DNA of 20,583 nt from a virus. Positions 1 through 6,711 of the stretch are shown piece after piece. The translations under genes and the position numbers were made by a program. The stretch's first letter is position 1. Each line of letters begins with the position of its first letter. Below the pieces are notes generated by a model. That model searched no databases and was not told the origin of the DNA. It saw only the letters and a program-made list of their open reading frames with translations. The stretch spans positions 1-20,583 of IMG/VR virus record IMGVR_UViG_3300035698_028302; one strand, written 5' to 3'.

Positions 1-69
1 ATTAAAATTCTCATTAACTTTTGCTGGTTCTGCAGTGGTCCCGCTTGTAAAAGAGTTTGGAACTGTGAT
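1..69 (-). CDS. Tail fibre-like protein, N-terminal fragment (runs off window), apparent ATC start
   Basis: The last reading frame of the operon enters the window edge open for 23 codons. It reads ITVPNSFTSGTTAEPAKVNE and onward, which resembles the N-terminus of phage tail fibre/spike proteins ('PNSFTSGTTAxAxxVNxNF'). No ATG, GTG or TTG lies in frame between the upstream in-frame TAA and the window edge. A strong GGAGGG sits 7 bases before an ATC codon (67-69), so I take ATC as the likely start. The alternative is a G-to-C change in an original ATG. A virion adhesin role is inferred from the N-terminal similarity and from its place after the tail tip genes. Most of the protein lies outside the window. 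Confidence 0.55.
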   Translation of the reverse strand, partial: MTVPNSFTSGTTAEPAKVNENFN

Positions 70-76
70 TTTAATT

Positions 77-84
77 CCCTCCTT
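77..84 (-). promoter_or_regulatory. Ribosome binding site that sets the ATC start
   Basis: The minus strand reads AAGGAGGG, ending 7 bases before the ATC codon at 67-69. It is among the strongest Shine-Dalgarno matches in the window. It is the main reason for calling a coding start here despite the missing ATG. Confidence 0.6.
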
Positions 85-114
85 TTTTTAATTTATTTTC
101 TTTCATTTTTTATA

Positions 115-513
115 TTACAAAAATTTATCTTTTTGAACAAAACTTACTTGGACACTTGTCGTCTTTGTAATTGCAGTATAAACAGCATGACTAAACAATA
201 ATTCTGTGCCGTCGGTATTTGCTAATCCAAACTCTGTCAATGAGTTTGCATTTGCCTCAGTAGTTAAAACTAAACACCTAATTGTTGCTTGCATATTTGT
301 CTCATCTAAAGAGGGATAACTCGTAACAAATACTTTAGTATCTGTTCCGTTAATATTTACTGCGGTTTGAAGATCTGTATCTCCCACTGCCGGCGTGTCA
401 GTTCCGACCCCCACCTTGAAGACAGATGGCGACGAGTAGTCGGGAGAACTTTTGTACGTTCGATTCAGCATGATTTTCAATCCATTATTTGTGATTAAAT
501 TCCCCGTTCCCAA
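115..513 (-). CDS. Small tail-tip/fibre-associated structural protein (132 aa)
   Basis: This is a 132-residue protein of beta-rich composition, with the pattern 'VGVGTDTPAVGDTDLQ' at about 34-49 and 'FGLANTDGTELLFSHA' at about 95-110. That layout (VGxGxTxPxxxDTxL, then GLxxxDGxxLFxxxxxxxIxK) recalls small phage tail-fibre or receptor-binding accessory proteins. The start is a TTG, with GGGGGAG about 8 bases upstream; that site lies inside the last codons of the endonuclease gene before it. An internal ATG at residue 15 is possible but has no comparable ribosome site. The next gene begins 45 bases after its stop. A structural role at the tail tip is inferred from position and pattern; the family is not identified. 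Confidence 0.6.
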   Translation of the reverse strand: MGTGNLITNNGLKIMLNRTYKSSPDYSSPSVFKVGVGTDTPAVGDTDLQTAVNINGTDTKVFVTSYPSLDETNMQATIRCLVLTTEANANSLTEFGLANTDGTELLFSHAVYTAITKTTSVQVSFVQKDKFL

Positions 514-514
514 A

Positions 515-1252
515 TTAATTTCTCCCCCAATTTTTAATTAATTCTAAAGATTTATAACTATATTTAAACTTTTCAGAAAGGAACTTACAAAAGATTTTTT
601 CCCAATAATCTCTATTTGCATTTGTTCTTAAATGATGTCTTGAACATAAAGTTATCAAGTTTGGTGGCAAACTATTTTTTTTATCATAATCTATATGGTG
701 TACACAAAGAAATTTATTTATTTTTCCTTCAAGTTCAGAAAGAAGAATTGCTTTTTGCCAAAACATCAAATCCTTTACATCTTCTTTCTTTTTTTCCAAT
801 TCAATCCTGCACAAAATACATTCATTATTATCTCTATCTTTAATTTTCTTTTTTAATTTTTTATTAAATTCAGGCCCATAAGATTCGAAAGATTTTCCTC
901 CCCGCCAATTATTTGTTAATTCCCCAGTTTTTCCTAATTTACTTTCCCTCATTTTTTCTTTACTTTTTTCTGATATTTTATTAAATTTAAAGTAAGGAAT
1001 ATTTCCTTCCTTAAATATTGTTGGTCTTTCATAGTTTAATCTTTTATCTGTTTTTTTTGTCAATCCTTTGTTCCAAGGAATAAATCCTTTTTCAAAACTT
1101 GTCTTATTTGATTTCATAACTCCTTTTGTTCCTTTATTCCAAGGAGTATGGCCTTTTTTATTTTTATTTCCTAATCCTTTTCCCTTCCTATTTTTACTAA
1201 TATTTTTTTTCCATTCTTCAGGATTTTTTGCTCTCCAGTGTTTCTTTTCCAT
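515..1252 (-). CDS. Free-standing HNH homing endonuclease with NUMOD-like repeats
   Basis: This 245-aa, Lys-rich protein is a mobile DNA-cutting enzyme, not a virion part. The N-terminal half has repeated PWNKG motifs (about 37-41 and 59-63) and a KMRESKLGKTGE helix with NNWRGG (about 100-119), as in NUMOD3-type DNA-binding modules. The C-terminal HNH domain shows C145-x2-C148, then C183-V-H185-H186-I-D-Y-D, N198 and C203-x2-H206-H207, the usual metal-binding and catalytic arrangement. It sits between tail-tip genes and is preceded by a conserved 5' element (1263-1291) and AGAGGA about 10 bases before ATG. Its stop is 1 base before the TTG of the next gene, whose ribosome site lies in its last codons. 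The insertion therefore keeps downstream expression intact. All HNH residues are present, so it may be active. Confidence 0.9.
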   Translation of the reverse strand: MEKKHWRAKNPEEWKKNISKNRKGKGLGNKNKKGHTPWNKGTKGVMKSNKTSFEKGFIPWNKGLTKKTDKRLNYERPTIFKEGNIPYFKFNKISEKSKEKMRESKLGKTGELTNNWRGGKSFESYGPEFNKKLKKKIKDRDNNECILCRIELEKKKEDVKDLMFWQKAILLSELEGKINKFLCVHHIDYDKKNSLPPNLITLCSRHHLRTNANRDYWEKIFCKFLSEKFKYSYKSLELIKNWGRN

Positions 1253-1262
1253 GTTAATTTAT

Positions 1263-1291
1263 ATCCTCTTTATTATTTAAATATTGGTGTT
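1263..1291 (-). promoter_or_regulatory. Conserved 5' element, copy 1 (TATA-like box plus AAGAGGAT)
   Basis: The minus strand holds AACACCAATATTTAAATAAT followed by AAAGAGGAT, then 10 bases to the ATG of the HNH gene. The TTTAAATA box (1274-1281) is 21 bases from the ATG, exactly as in the copy at 19010-19038. The box contains the stop codon of the 69-aa gene. It may be an archaeal promoter. However, a TATA box so close to ATG would give an almost leaderless RNA, which conflicts with the Shine-Dalgarno in between. Confidence 0.45.
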
Positions 1292-1486
1292 TAATTGTTT
1301 CTCCCACACATTTTTTTTAAGACTATCAATAAGATTTTTTAACATATTATAAATTTCCATAATATCTTGCTGAACCCCTTCTAAACTTCCTCCATTTGGA
1401 CTTATATATGCAGGAGTTTTCAATTTAATTTTATCAAAATTTCCCAATATTTCTTTATTAATTTCTTCAGATGTTTTCTTTGTCAT
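1277..1486 (-). CDS. Small helical tail-region protein (69 aa), unknown function
   Basis: This 69-residue protein starts in a TAATG overlap with the hub gene stop, so it is translationally coupled to it. Two helical stretches, EEINKEILGNFDKIK near the start and QQDIMEIYNMLKNLIDSLKK at about 39-58, flank a short 'AYISPNGGSLEG' linker. The second helix has heptad-like hydrophobics and could form a coiled coil. Small helical proteins are common between hub and fibre genes in tailed phages, but I do not recognise the family. Its stop lies inside the conserved 5' element before the HNH gene. Confidence 0.7.
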   Translation of the reverse strand: MTKKTSEEINKEILGNFDKIKLKTPAYISPNGGSLEGVQQDIMEIYNMLKNLIDSLKKNVWEKQLNTNI

Positions 1487-3402
1487 TAGTGATAATCCTC
1501 AACTAAAATTTTACTTATTTCTCCTGTACTTGAATCGTTCTCAGTTGCTCTCCAGCGGAGATCGGTTCCTGTATTAACAAATATGTGGGCTGTTCCCGAA
1601 GTTACACTCTCAAAATTTGTTCCGTCTGCCGTTGCCTCATAATCAAAGCTTCCAGACTCTTCAGTAAATGTAAATTTTACTGCACTAATCGTACTATTGT
1701 TATAATCTATTGTTTTACTTTGAGCTATTTGTCCGGCTGTAAAAGTTATACTTCCGTCGTCGTCCCAAGTACAATCTGAATTATCTGTGTCTTCAAAATC
1801 AGAGTCAATAAAATCTTCTGTATAAGTATTTTGATATTGGGCCATAAAATTAGTAACTCCTGTCTCAAAAGTGTCTGTTCCATCTCCCCATTTATCTGAA
1901 CCCCAAACTCCATGATCTGCATTGCCCCAGATCATTCTATTATTTGAAACATCATAATTTTCTGTGATTGATTGAAAATATCTATTTTGTGGTTTTTTAA
2001 TGTTATCTCCAGAATCATCATGAATTATATCAATCAACTCAACCAAGATGTCCTGGTTCCTTACAAACTGTTCTTCGAGTCTTTTTAATCTTTCTTCGGT
2101 TGTTTGTTGCCAGTCTGCCAGTCTCCAAATTTTGTCACCTACTTCTAATTCCTCAAATGCACTTGGAAATTTATATTTTATTTTATTTACAATATAATCT
2201 CTCGAGAGATAATTCCCGCTGACTGTTGGAGTTTTCTCGTCGACTATTGAAACTGACTCCCCACGATTTGGTATATTCGCACTTTCACTTTTTACTTTTA
2301 TTTTTCCTGTAACAAAAGGAACGCTTCGTTTAGATAAAATACTTACAGCTCTACTTTCTGCATCAGCGACACTGGTTATATCATTGAACTCAATTGTTTT
2401 TTCAAAAATTCCATATAAATCTATGCTTGCATGATTGATCATGTGAATTGGCATTTGTGCCGACCAGGTATAATTCACAATCGCAAAATGGTCTGTTGTA
2501 AATGTAGTTCCTGTCTTAGGAATTACTTTTTTATTTTCTTTGTCAACATAATAAAAATGTCCTGAACTTGTATCTTTGCTTCCACCTATCTTTTGAGTTG
2601 TTGGAGGATCTGCTGCATCCATATAAATCTCGACTATGTCTGGTGTGTTTGTCAATAAAATAGAAGTAGTTTCATAACCTGCTGTAGTCCCGATTTTTCC
2701 CGTCTCTGTTAAATCAGTCGGAACGCTCGCGCCGTCAACCCTAAGATCATTGATCATGTTTGCCGTGTCTAAATCCCACTCAGGCATCTCGATTATTTCT
2801 GTTCCAACAGTCAAAGTAATTCCAGAGTCATTATATCCAAGAGGTTCAAAATAAACAACTCTGTCTGAATCGTTGTAATACAAGTCCCAATCAAGAGCTT
2901 TCTTTAATGTTTGGATCCTCTCCCAAATATCTGTATTAATGCACTTAAACTGATCTATTCTATTTCCATCTTCAGTACCTGAACTTTGAACCGTCCCTGT
3001 CATTCCACCGTAGGTTTCAATTAGATCTTCGACTATTTCACTTACTTCTCCGGCACTCGCATCAATCGAAGAATCGTATACATGGTTTACATTTTTTCTG
3101 ACTAAATTAATCATCTCATTTTTACAAAGCACTTTTAATATTGCTCCCTCTGGCTTTATGTCGTCTATAAAACCATAAAAATATCTTTTATCTGTGCTTG
3201 TAGTCCATCCCCCCCAGATCTCAACGGTTTGCCCGTTTGAGATATCAAGCAAAGTATTTACACTTCTCGGAAGGATTATCTCTACTTCAGAAATAGCATC
3301 ATCATCTTTTTCATATTCCCAACTAATTAATTTACTTGGATCTGGAGCTCCGTCTGTGTCTTTAACAGTCACGGAATTAATTATGACTTTTGTCATCTTC
3401 AT
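1486..3402 (-). CDS. Tail hub/tip (baseplate hub-like) protein with C-terminal beta domain
   Basis: This 638-aa protein, from ATG at 3402, is read as the central tail-tip hub. Its N-terminus (KVIINSVTVKDTDG, ISEVEIILP, QTVEIWGGW, YFYGFIDDIKPEG, LKVLCKNEMINLVRK) has the beta-barrel pattern of phage hub proteins of the gp27/gpD/gp44 group. WERIQTLKKALDWDLYYN and VVYFEP fit the second hub domain. After about residue 440 comes a helix rich in E, R and K (TTEERLKRLEEQFVRNQDIL). The last 110 residues form a beta-sandwich-like domain (YNNSTISAVKFTFTEESGSF), possibly carbohydrate binding. The frame extends upstream, but earlier starts lie inside the previous gene. The chosen ATG is just after that stop; AAGATG two codons on is an alternative. 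GAGGGGGA lies upstream at long spacing. Hub assignment is by motif pattern and order after the distal-tail gene. Confidence 0.75.
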   Translation of the reverse strand: MKMTKVIINSVTVKDTDGAPDPSKLISWEYEKDDDAISEVEIILPRSVNTLLDISNGQTVEIWGGWTTSTDKRYFYGFIDDIKPEGAILKVLCKNEMINLVRKNVNHVYDSSIDASAGEVSEIVEDLIETYGGMTGTVQSSGTEDGNRIDQFKCINTDIWERIQTLKKALDWDLYYNDSDRVVYFEPLGYNDSGITLTVGTEIIEMPEWDLDTANMINDLRVDGASVPTDLTETGKIGTTAGYETTSILLTNTPDIVEIYMDAADPPTTQKIGGSKDTSSGHFYYVDKENKKVIPKTGTTFTTDHFAIVNYTWSAQMPIHMINHASIDLYGIFEKTIEFNDITSVADAESRAVSILSKRSVPFVTGKIKVKSESANIPNRGESVSIVDEKTPTVSGNYLSRDYIVNKIKYKFPSAFEELEVGDKIWRLADWQQTTEERLKRLEEQFVRNQDILVELIDIIHDDSGDNIKKPQNRYFQSITENYDVSNNRMIWGNADHGVWGSDKWGDGTDTFETGVTNFMAQYQNTYTEDFIDSDFEDTDNSDCTWDDDGSITFTAGQIAQSKTIDYNNSTISAVKFTFTEESGSFDYEATADGTNFESVTSGTAHIFVNTGTDLRWRATENDSSTGEISKILVEDYH

Positions 3403-3403
3403 T

Positions 3404-3775
3404 TTAGAGTGCATCCCCCTCGAATAAAGTAAGATTATAATTAACTTTATTTTCATCTGCAGAATTTTTTGTGTGTGTAAAATCCTCAATTAAACAAGAT
3501 TGCACAGGACTATAAGCTGCCCAACTACTTACAAATTCCATTCCACTTTGCTTAGCATTCTGTTTGGCTTCTATTGCTTTAACAAAAGTCTTAAGTTGTG
3601 CAACAGTTCCAGTTTTATATCCAATTATATTTATTGTTCTGTTTGTTCCAAATAAATCCATCAAAAGAGTTTTCTCGCTGTCTGTAAATGGAAGTGCCTG
3701 AATAAATAAATTTGATGCTTTTGTATGCGTTTCTGAAGTTACTTCCCCCAAATCTACTCCTCCAATAGTTGTCAT
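3404..3775 (-). CDS. Distal tail-like protein (123 aa)
   Basis: This 123-residue protein begins in an ATGA overlap with the 42-aa gene upstream. It reads MTTIGGVDLGEVTSETHTKA at the start, LFGTNRTINIIGYKTGT at about 42-58, a helix with TFVKAIEAKQNAKQSGMEFV, and ends NKVNYNLTLFEGDAL. That order (strand, RTI.I.G..TGT strand, helix, strand, 'NK..Y.L.L.EG') matches small distal tail or tail-completion proteins of siphovirus-like phages that lie between tape measure and hub. It likely forms the ring joining the tail tube to the hub. The neighbouring tape measure and hub support this; sequence alone gives only moderate support. Confidence 0.65.
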   Translation of the reverse strand: MTTIGGVDLGEVTSETHTKASNLFIQALPFTDSEKTLLMDLFGTNRTINIIGYKTGTVAQLKTFVKAIEAKQNAKQSGMEFVSSWAAYSPVQSCLIEDFTHTKNSADENKVNYNLTLFEGDAL

Positions 3776-3900
3776 TGTTTAACCCCTTTTAATTTAGATA
3801 ATATCCTCTGTAACAATTGTATATTCACTGAATGAAAAGTTATTAACTTACTTAAATTTTTATTTATCTCTTTCAATTCTTTTAAAATTTCTTTTTCCAT
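3772..3900 (-). CDS. 42-aa helical peptide between tape measure and distal tail gene
   Basis: A small gene fills the gap after the tape measure gene. Its ATG at 3898-3900 is 5 bases after the tape measure stop. The product begins MEKEILKELKEINKNLSKLI and continues with an amphipathic LLQRILSKLKG segment, ending at a TGA that overlaps the next ATG as ATGA. The spacing of Leu/Ile fits a coiled coil, and it resembles the helical 69-aa peptide after the hub gene in style. Coupled start and stop and lack of any other content in the gap support it being real. Function is unknown; a tail-tip assembly cofactor is a guess. Confidence 0.65.
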   Translation of the reverse strand: MEKEILKELKEINKNLSKLITFHSVNIQLLQRILSKLKGVKQ

Positions 3901-3905
3901 TTTTA

Positions 3906-5018
3906 TTATCCAGACGATATACGCCCAGTCATTTGTCTTTGTAAAACTTGACTTACTTTATTTGCAATTTGATTTATGTCTCCATCATTTCTTACTGAAG
4001 GATTATTAATATTTATTACAACACTCCCCCCACCCAATTTTGATGGATCCTTAACTCCTATAATTGTGTCTTGTGGTGAAAATTTTTGGAGAGCCATTCC
4101 AGGTCTTGAAATAAAGTCTTGGGCTGTATCTTCTGTATCTTCCTTACCTCCACCAAATCCAAAAAAACCAGTAATCTTATCCCATATCCACTGACCAAGA
4201 TTTTTAAGAATGCTAATTCCAAAACTTATAGTAAATGTAATCTCTTCCCACAACCAAATTCCAAATTTTTTAAATTGTGGAAAGTATGCTACAAATATTG
4301 CAAATAATAATCCCAATAATGCAACAACCCAGCCTCCAATTAAGAATAATGCAACCGTTGCTGCGCCAACTAATACAACTCCCAATAATCCAGACCAAAA
4401 AGGTCCAATAGCATTAATAATTCCTTCTGCAATTTGTGGAATAAACAATATAAATACTCCTGCAAGTGCAATAGTTATTCCCGCTGCAATTGTTGCTCCT
4501 GCGATAAATGGCGTCGCTGCTGCTATTGCCACACCAACTGCAATGACTAACGCTCCAGTTATTGCTGTTGCGATATTTGGTGATCCAGTTATTCCCGCGG
4601 CTGCTTGAGATCCGGTAGGTGCAGCTGCAGCTCCAACAGCACCACTAATTCCTCCTCCCCTTTCAGACATTTTTTTTACAAAGTCTCCCAAAGACACTAA
4701 TGCGTTTTTTAAAACTGGAATTAATGGCCAAAATAATAAAATTAAAATAACATGCAATAATTTCATTACTGGATTTAATAACTTAAGAATACCTAAAACA
4801 CCAACAGCCACAGCAACTGAAGATTTTAATATTTTATTTAAAATTTTTCCTGAACCACGAGTTTCTCCTCCTATTTTTCTTTCACCTCCAATTCCAACAC
4901 TCTTCATTAATTGTTGAGTTTTTTTTGAAAAAGCCTCAGCTATCTTTTCTCCAATTTTCCTTTCATTAGTTCCCTTACCTTTTACAGTAATTGGGACTTC
5001 AATTTTAAAATCTGGCAT
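3906..5018 (-). CDS. Tape measure protein (short, 370 aa)
   Basis: This protein sets tail length and may form part of the DNA ejection path. It has 370 residues: a charged N-terminus (KGKGTNERKIGEKIAEAFSK), a long hydrophobic middle with several membrane-like segments between about residues 70 and 270 (LGILKLLNPVMKLLHVILIL; ALVIAVGVAIAAATPFIAGA; GLLGVVLVGAATVALFLIGG), a short amphipathic WLWEEITF / WIWDKITGFFGFGGG part, and a polar C-terminus. The tail end (RPGMALQKFSPQDTIIGVKD, then VVININNPSVRNDGDINQIA) is a pattern I associate with tape measure C-termini. At about 1.5 A per residue it predicts a tail near 55 nm. It starts 1 base after the end of the chaperone fusion frame, the classical gene order. 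Confidence 0.85.
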   Translation of the reverse strand: MPDFKIEVPITVKGKGTNERKIGEKIAEAFSKKTQQLMKSVGIGGERKIGGETRGSGKILNKILKSSVAVAVGVLGILKLLNPVMKLLHVILILLFWPLIPVLKNALVSLGDFVKKMSERGGGISGAVGAAAAPTGSQAAAGITGSPNIATAITGALVIAVGVAIAAATPFIAGATIAAGITIALAGVFILFIPQIAEGIINAIGPFWSGLLGVVLVGAATVALFLIGGWVVALLGLLFAIFVAYFPQFKKFGIWLWEEITFTISFGISILKNLGQWIWDKITGFFGFGGGKEDTEDTAQDFISRPGMALQKFSPQDTIIGVKDPSKLGGGSVVININNPSVRNDGDINQIANKVSQVLQRQMTGRISSG

Positions 5019-5019
5019 T

Positions 5020-5588
5020 TTATTTTTTTAATGATTGTGCCTCTTGCTTTTTAAATTCCTGCTCAAGATCAAGCATATAAATCATTCTATCATAAGATAG
5101 ATTATCTACTTGGTCTGGTATAAATCCGAAACTATGTGCAAAAAACCAATAAATAAATTCTTTTTCGCATTCTTGATTATCTAAATGATATCCCTTAAGA
5201 GTATCACGAATTAATCTTTTTTTTTATCTGTTGGTTCAGCAAACTCGATGTATTCCAAATACAAATAATCACTCACTTCTGCAGGTAGATTTTTGATTCC
5301 TACTAAATCATGTTCAAATGGTGCTTCAACAATTGAAGCAACTAAAATCTTTTCCTGAATTTCAGAGTCATCTATTTTTATATTTGGTTGCCCACCAAGT
5401 ATTTTAGTTTGTGTACAGTCACTTCTAATCTTATTCCTCTCTTTTGTTGAAAGTTTTTTTATCTTAACAATTTTGTCTTCTTTATTAACTTTCAATGGAA
5501 TATCTTTTGTTTCTGTGATTATACGATTCTTTGCATCTATTCCTAAGTTAGGCACTTGCCTGTTAACCTCTTGGTTTTCTTCTGTCAT
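5020..5588 (-). CDS. Tail assembly chaperone fusion (gpGT-like) made by -1 frameshift
   Basis: The chaperone frame ends EPTDKKKD-stop at 5211, but the -1 frame stays open. After AAA AAA AAA (5225-5217), a -1 slip re-reads base 5217. Translation then continues as RLIRDTLKGYHLDN for 65 more residues to TAA at 5020-5022, giving a fusion of 124+65 = 189 aa. The extension (FIYWFFAHSFGFIPDQVDNL, then SYDRMIYMLDLEQEFKKQEA) is the kind of short helical domain seen in the T part of lambda gpGT-type chaperones. It has no good start of its own and ends 1 base before the tape measure ATG. In known phages the shorter and fused forms together assemble the tail around the tape measure. Coordinates cover complement(5217-5588) joined to complement(5020-5217). 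Confidence 0.85.
5211..5588 (-). CDS. Tail assembly chaperone, unshifted form (gpG-like, 125 aa)
   Basis: This is the in-frame product, 125 aa, starting at ATG with AGGAGAG upstream. It opens with an acidic, disordered N-terminus (MTEENQEVNRQVPNL). A core follows: IPLKVNKEDKIVKIKKLSTK, then ILVASIVEAPFEH and LPAEVSDYLYLEYIEFAEP. The 'lKpLs' strand pattern and Glu-rich helical end fit tail assembly chaperones of siphovirus-like phages. It lies between tail tube and tape measure, the usual place. A hairpin and T-rich tract between the tail tube gene and this one (5614-5680) could lower its expression relative to the tube protein. Confidence 0.8.
   Translation of the reverse strand: MTEENQEVNRQVPNLGIDAKNRIITETKDIPLKVNKEDKIVKIKKLSTKERNKIRSDCTQTKILGGQPNIKIDDSEIQEKILVASIVEAPFEHDLVGIKNLPAEVSDYLYLEYIEFAEPTDKKKD
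5217..5223 (-). promoter_or_regulatory. Slippery heptamer A AAA AAA for -1 frameshift
   Basis: Nine A residues (minus strand, 5225-5217) contain A AAA AAA in the correct register (XXA AAA AAA), followed by GAT TAA. A -1 slip opens the 65-codon T-like frame that reaches the tape measure gene. Position near the 3' end of the chaperone gene is where phages place this signal. No stimulatory structure was established by eye. Confidence 0.8.
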
Positions 5589-5613
5589 TTTTCTCTCTCC
5601 TGATTTAATTATT

Positions 5614-5680
5614 TGTTCTGATAATCAGAACATCTTTTCTTACTTTGTTTCCAAACATGAAACATAAAAAAAATAAAAAG
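5614..5680 (-). terminator. Hairpin and T-rich intergenic region after the tail tube gene
   Basis: Directly after the tail tube stop the minus strand reads ACTTTTTATTTTTTTTATG, a T-rich tract that could act as an archaeal-type poly-U terminator. It is followed by a small hairpin (GTTTC/GAAAC, 5647-5663). Next is a perfect 8-bp inverted repeat TGTTCTGA-TTA-TCAGAACA (5614-5632) just upstream of the chaperone ribosome site. It may be a partial terminator, an RNA processing site, or a protein-binding dyad that makes tube protein far more abundant than chaperone. The exact role is not shown by the sequence. Confidence 0.5.
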
Positions 5681-6679
5681 TTAAATATTTGTAGCTGCTG
5701 CGGGTGCTGTCTCAATATCATTTGTATAAATAATATTTGTGCATGCTCTCGCCCATCCGGTTACGTCCTCTTTTACAACTTCATTAACATTCTGAGGCAA
5801 TGTTTCTTCATTCAAATGAACCCCTGTCAAATTAATGTCAAGTTCATCACTGTCGTCATTTGTGAAAGTTAATTCAAGAGTTGCGATCTCGGTTCCACTT
5901 CCTGCATCTGGCGCTGTTGCAGTATTTGTTCCATTCATAAAATAAGTCAATAGATCTGTATAGTCATTAAATGCTGCTGTACAAGAGAAATTATATTCTC
6001 TATTCTTAGCCACAATTGCCGTCGTGAATCTACTTCCAACACCGTACACAGCTTCTGCATTATTATTGATAGTCAACTCAAAAGATTGAACTGCTGCAAG
6101 AGTTGTTCCGTCTGGCATTTCTATACTTCCATGCGCGAATGTAAAAACAGGCTCCGTATCTGCCAAATCTGCCGTTGCTGTAGTTCCAAGAGCCTCATAT
6201 CTATAAATGCAATCAAGACTGAACTTAAGTACCTCATTTACTGCCGCGCTGATTGTGCATGAATTAATTGTACATCCAATTAAATTGCTTCCAAAGTCTG
6301 TTGTTCCCAATTCGAAACTCGTGTTTGTTGTAAAACTTGGCAAAATATTTGCTTCAGTATATGTATGAATATAAGCCCCTGGAGCCCCTGTATCTACGTT
6401 AGCCCCTAAAACTCCAAGTAGCCAGTACGCATTTGAAAGTGCCCCACTGATTGTCAAAGCTCCCCCGTAGTTTTTATTTACAGTTGCTGTTGCATTTCTT
6501 GCTCCAACACCAAAAACTCTCTCTGCATTGTTGCTTCGATTTACAGTTACTTCAACTCCCTGGCCAAATGGCATATAAGTCTCATCTGATATTGTATGAC
6601 TTGCTGCTGCTGTAGCCCATCCATCCATATCCTCGAAAGCATATAAACAAACTGAACCTCCTCCTCCTATATATCCCAT
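5681..6679 (-). CDS. Major tail tube protein with two fused tube domains (332 aa)
   Basis: The ATG has a strong ribosome site (AAGGAGGAATAAAAACCATG), as expected for an abundant virion protein. The sequence has two related halves. Residues 41-70 include GVEVTVNRSNNAERVFGVGA, and residues 198-229 include FELTINNNAEAVYGVGSRFT. Each is followed by a KNY/KNRE strand, and each half ends in a similar 'AAVNEVLKF' or 'QNVNEVVKED' stretch. This is the core of phage tail tube proteins, which polymerise into rings around the tape measure. A duplicated core suggests trimeric rings, as known for phage T5 pb6, in place of hexameric ones. Position between tail-terminator-like and chaperone genes fits. Confidence 0.85.
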   Translation of the reverse strand: MGYIGGGGSVCLYAFEDMDGWATAAASHTISDETYMPFGQGVEVTVNRSNNAERVFGVGARNATATVNKNYGGALTISGALSNAYWLLGVLGANVDTGAPGAYIHTYTEANILPSFTTNTSFELGTTDFGSNLIGCTINSCTISAAVNEVLKFSLDCIYRYEALGTTATADLADTEPVFTFAHGSIEMPDGTTLAAVQSFELTINNNAEAVYGVGSRFTTAIVAKNREYNFSCTAAFNDYTDLLTYFMNGTNTATAPDAGSGTEIATLELTFTNDDSDELDINLTGVHLNEETLPQNVNEVVKEDVTGWARACTNIIYTNDIETAPAAATNI

Positions 6680-6711
6680 GGTTTTTATTCCTCCTTTTTG
6701 ATTTTATAAAT

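Noticed and set aside
4210-4608. Plus-strand open frame of 132 codons
   Set aside because: It is antisense to the tape measure gene and exists because that gene's Ala/Gly/Ile-rich codons lack stops on the reverse strand. It has no ribosome site or recognisable protein features.
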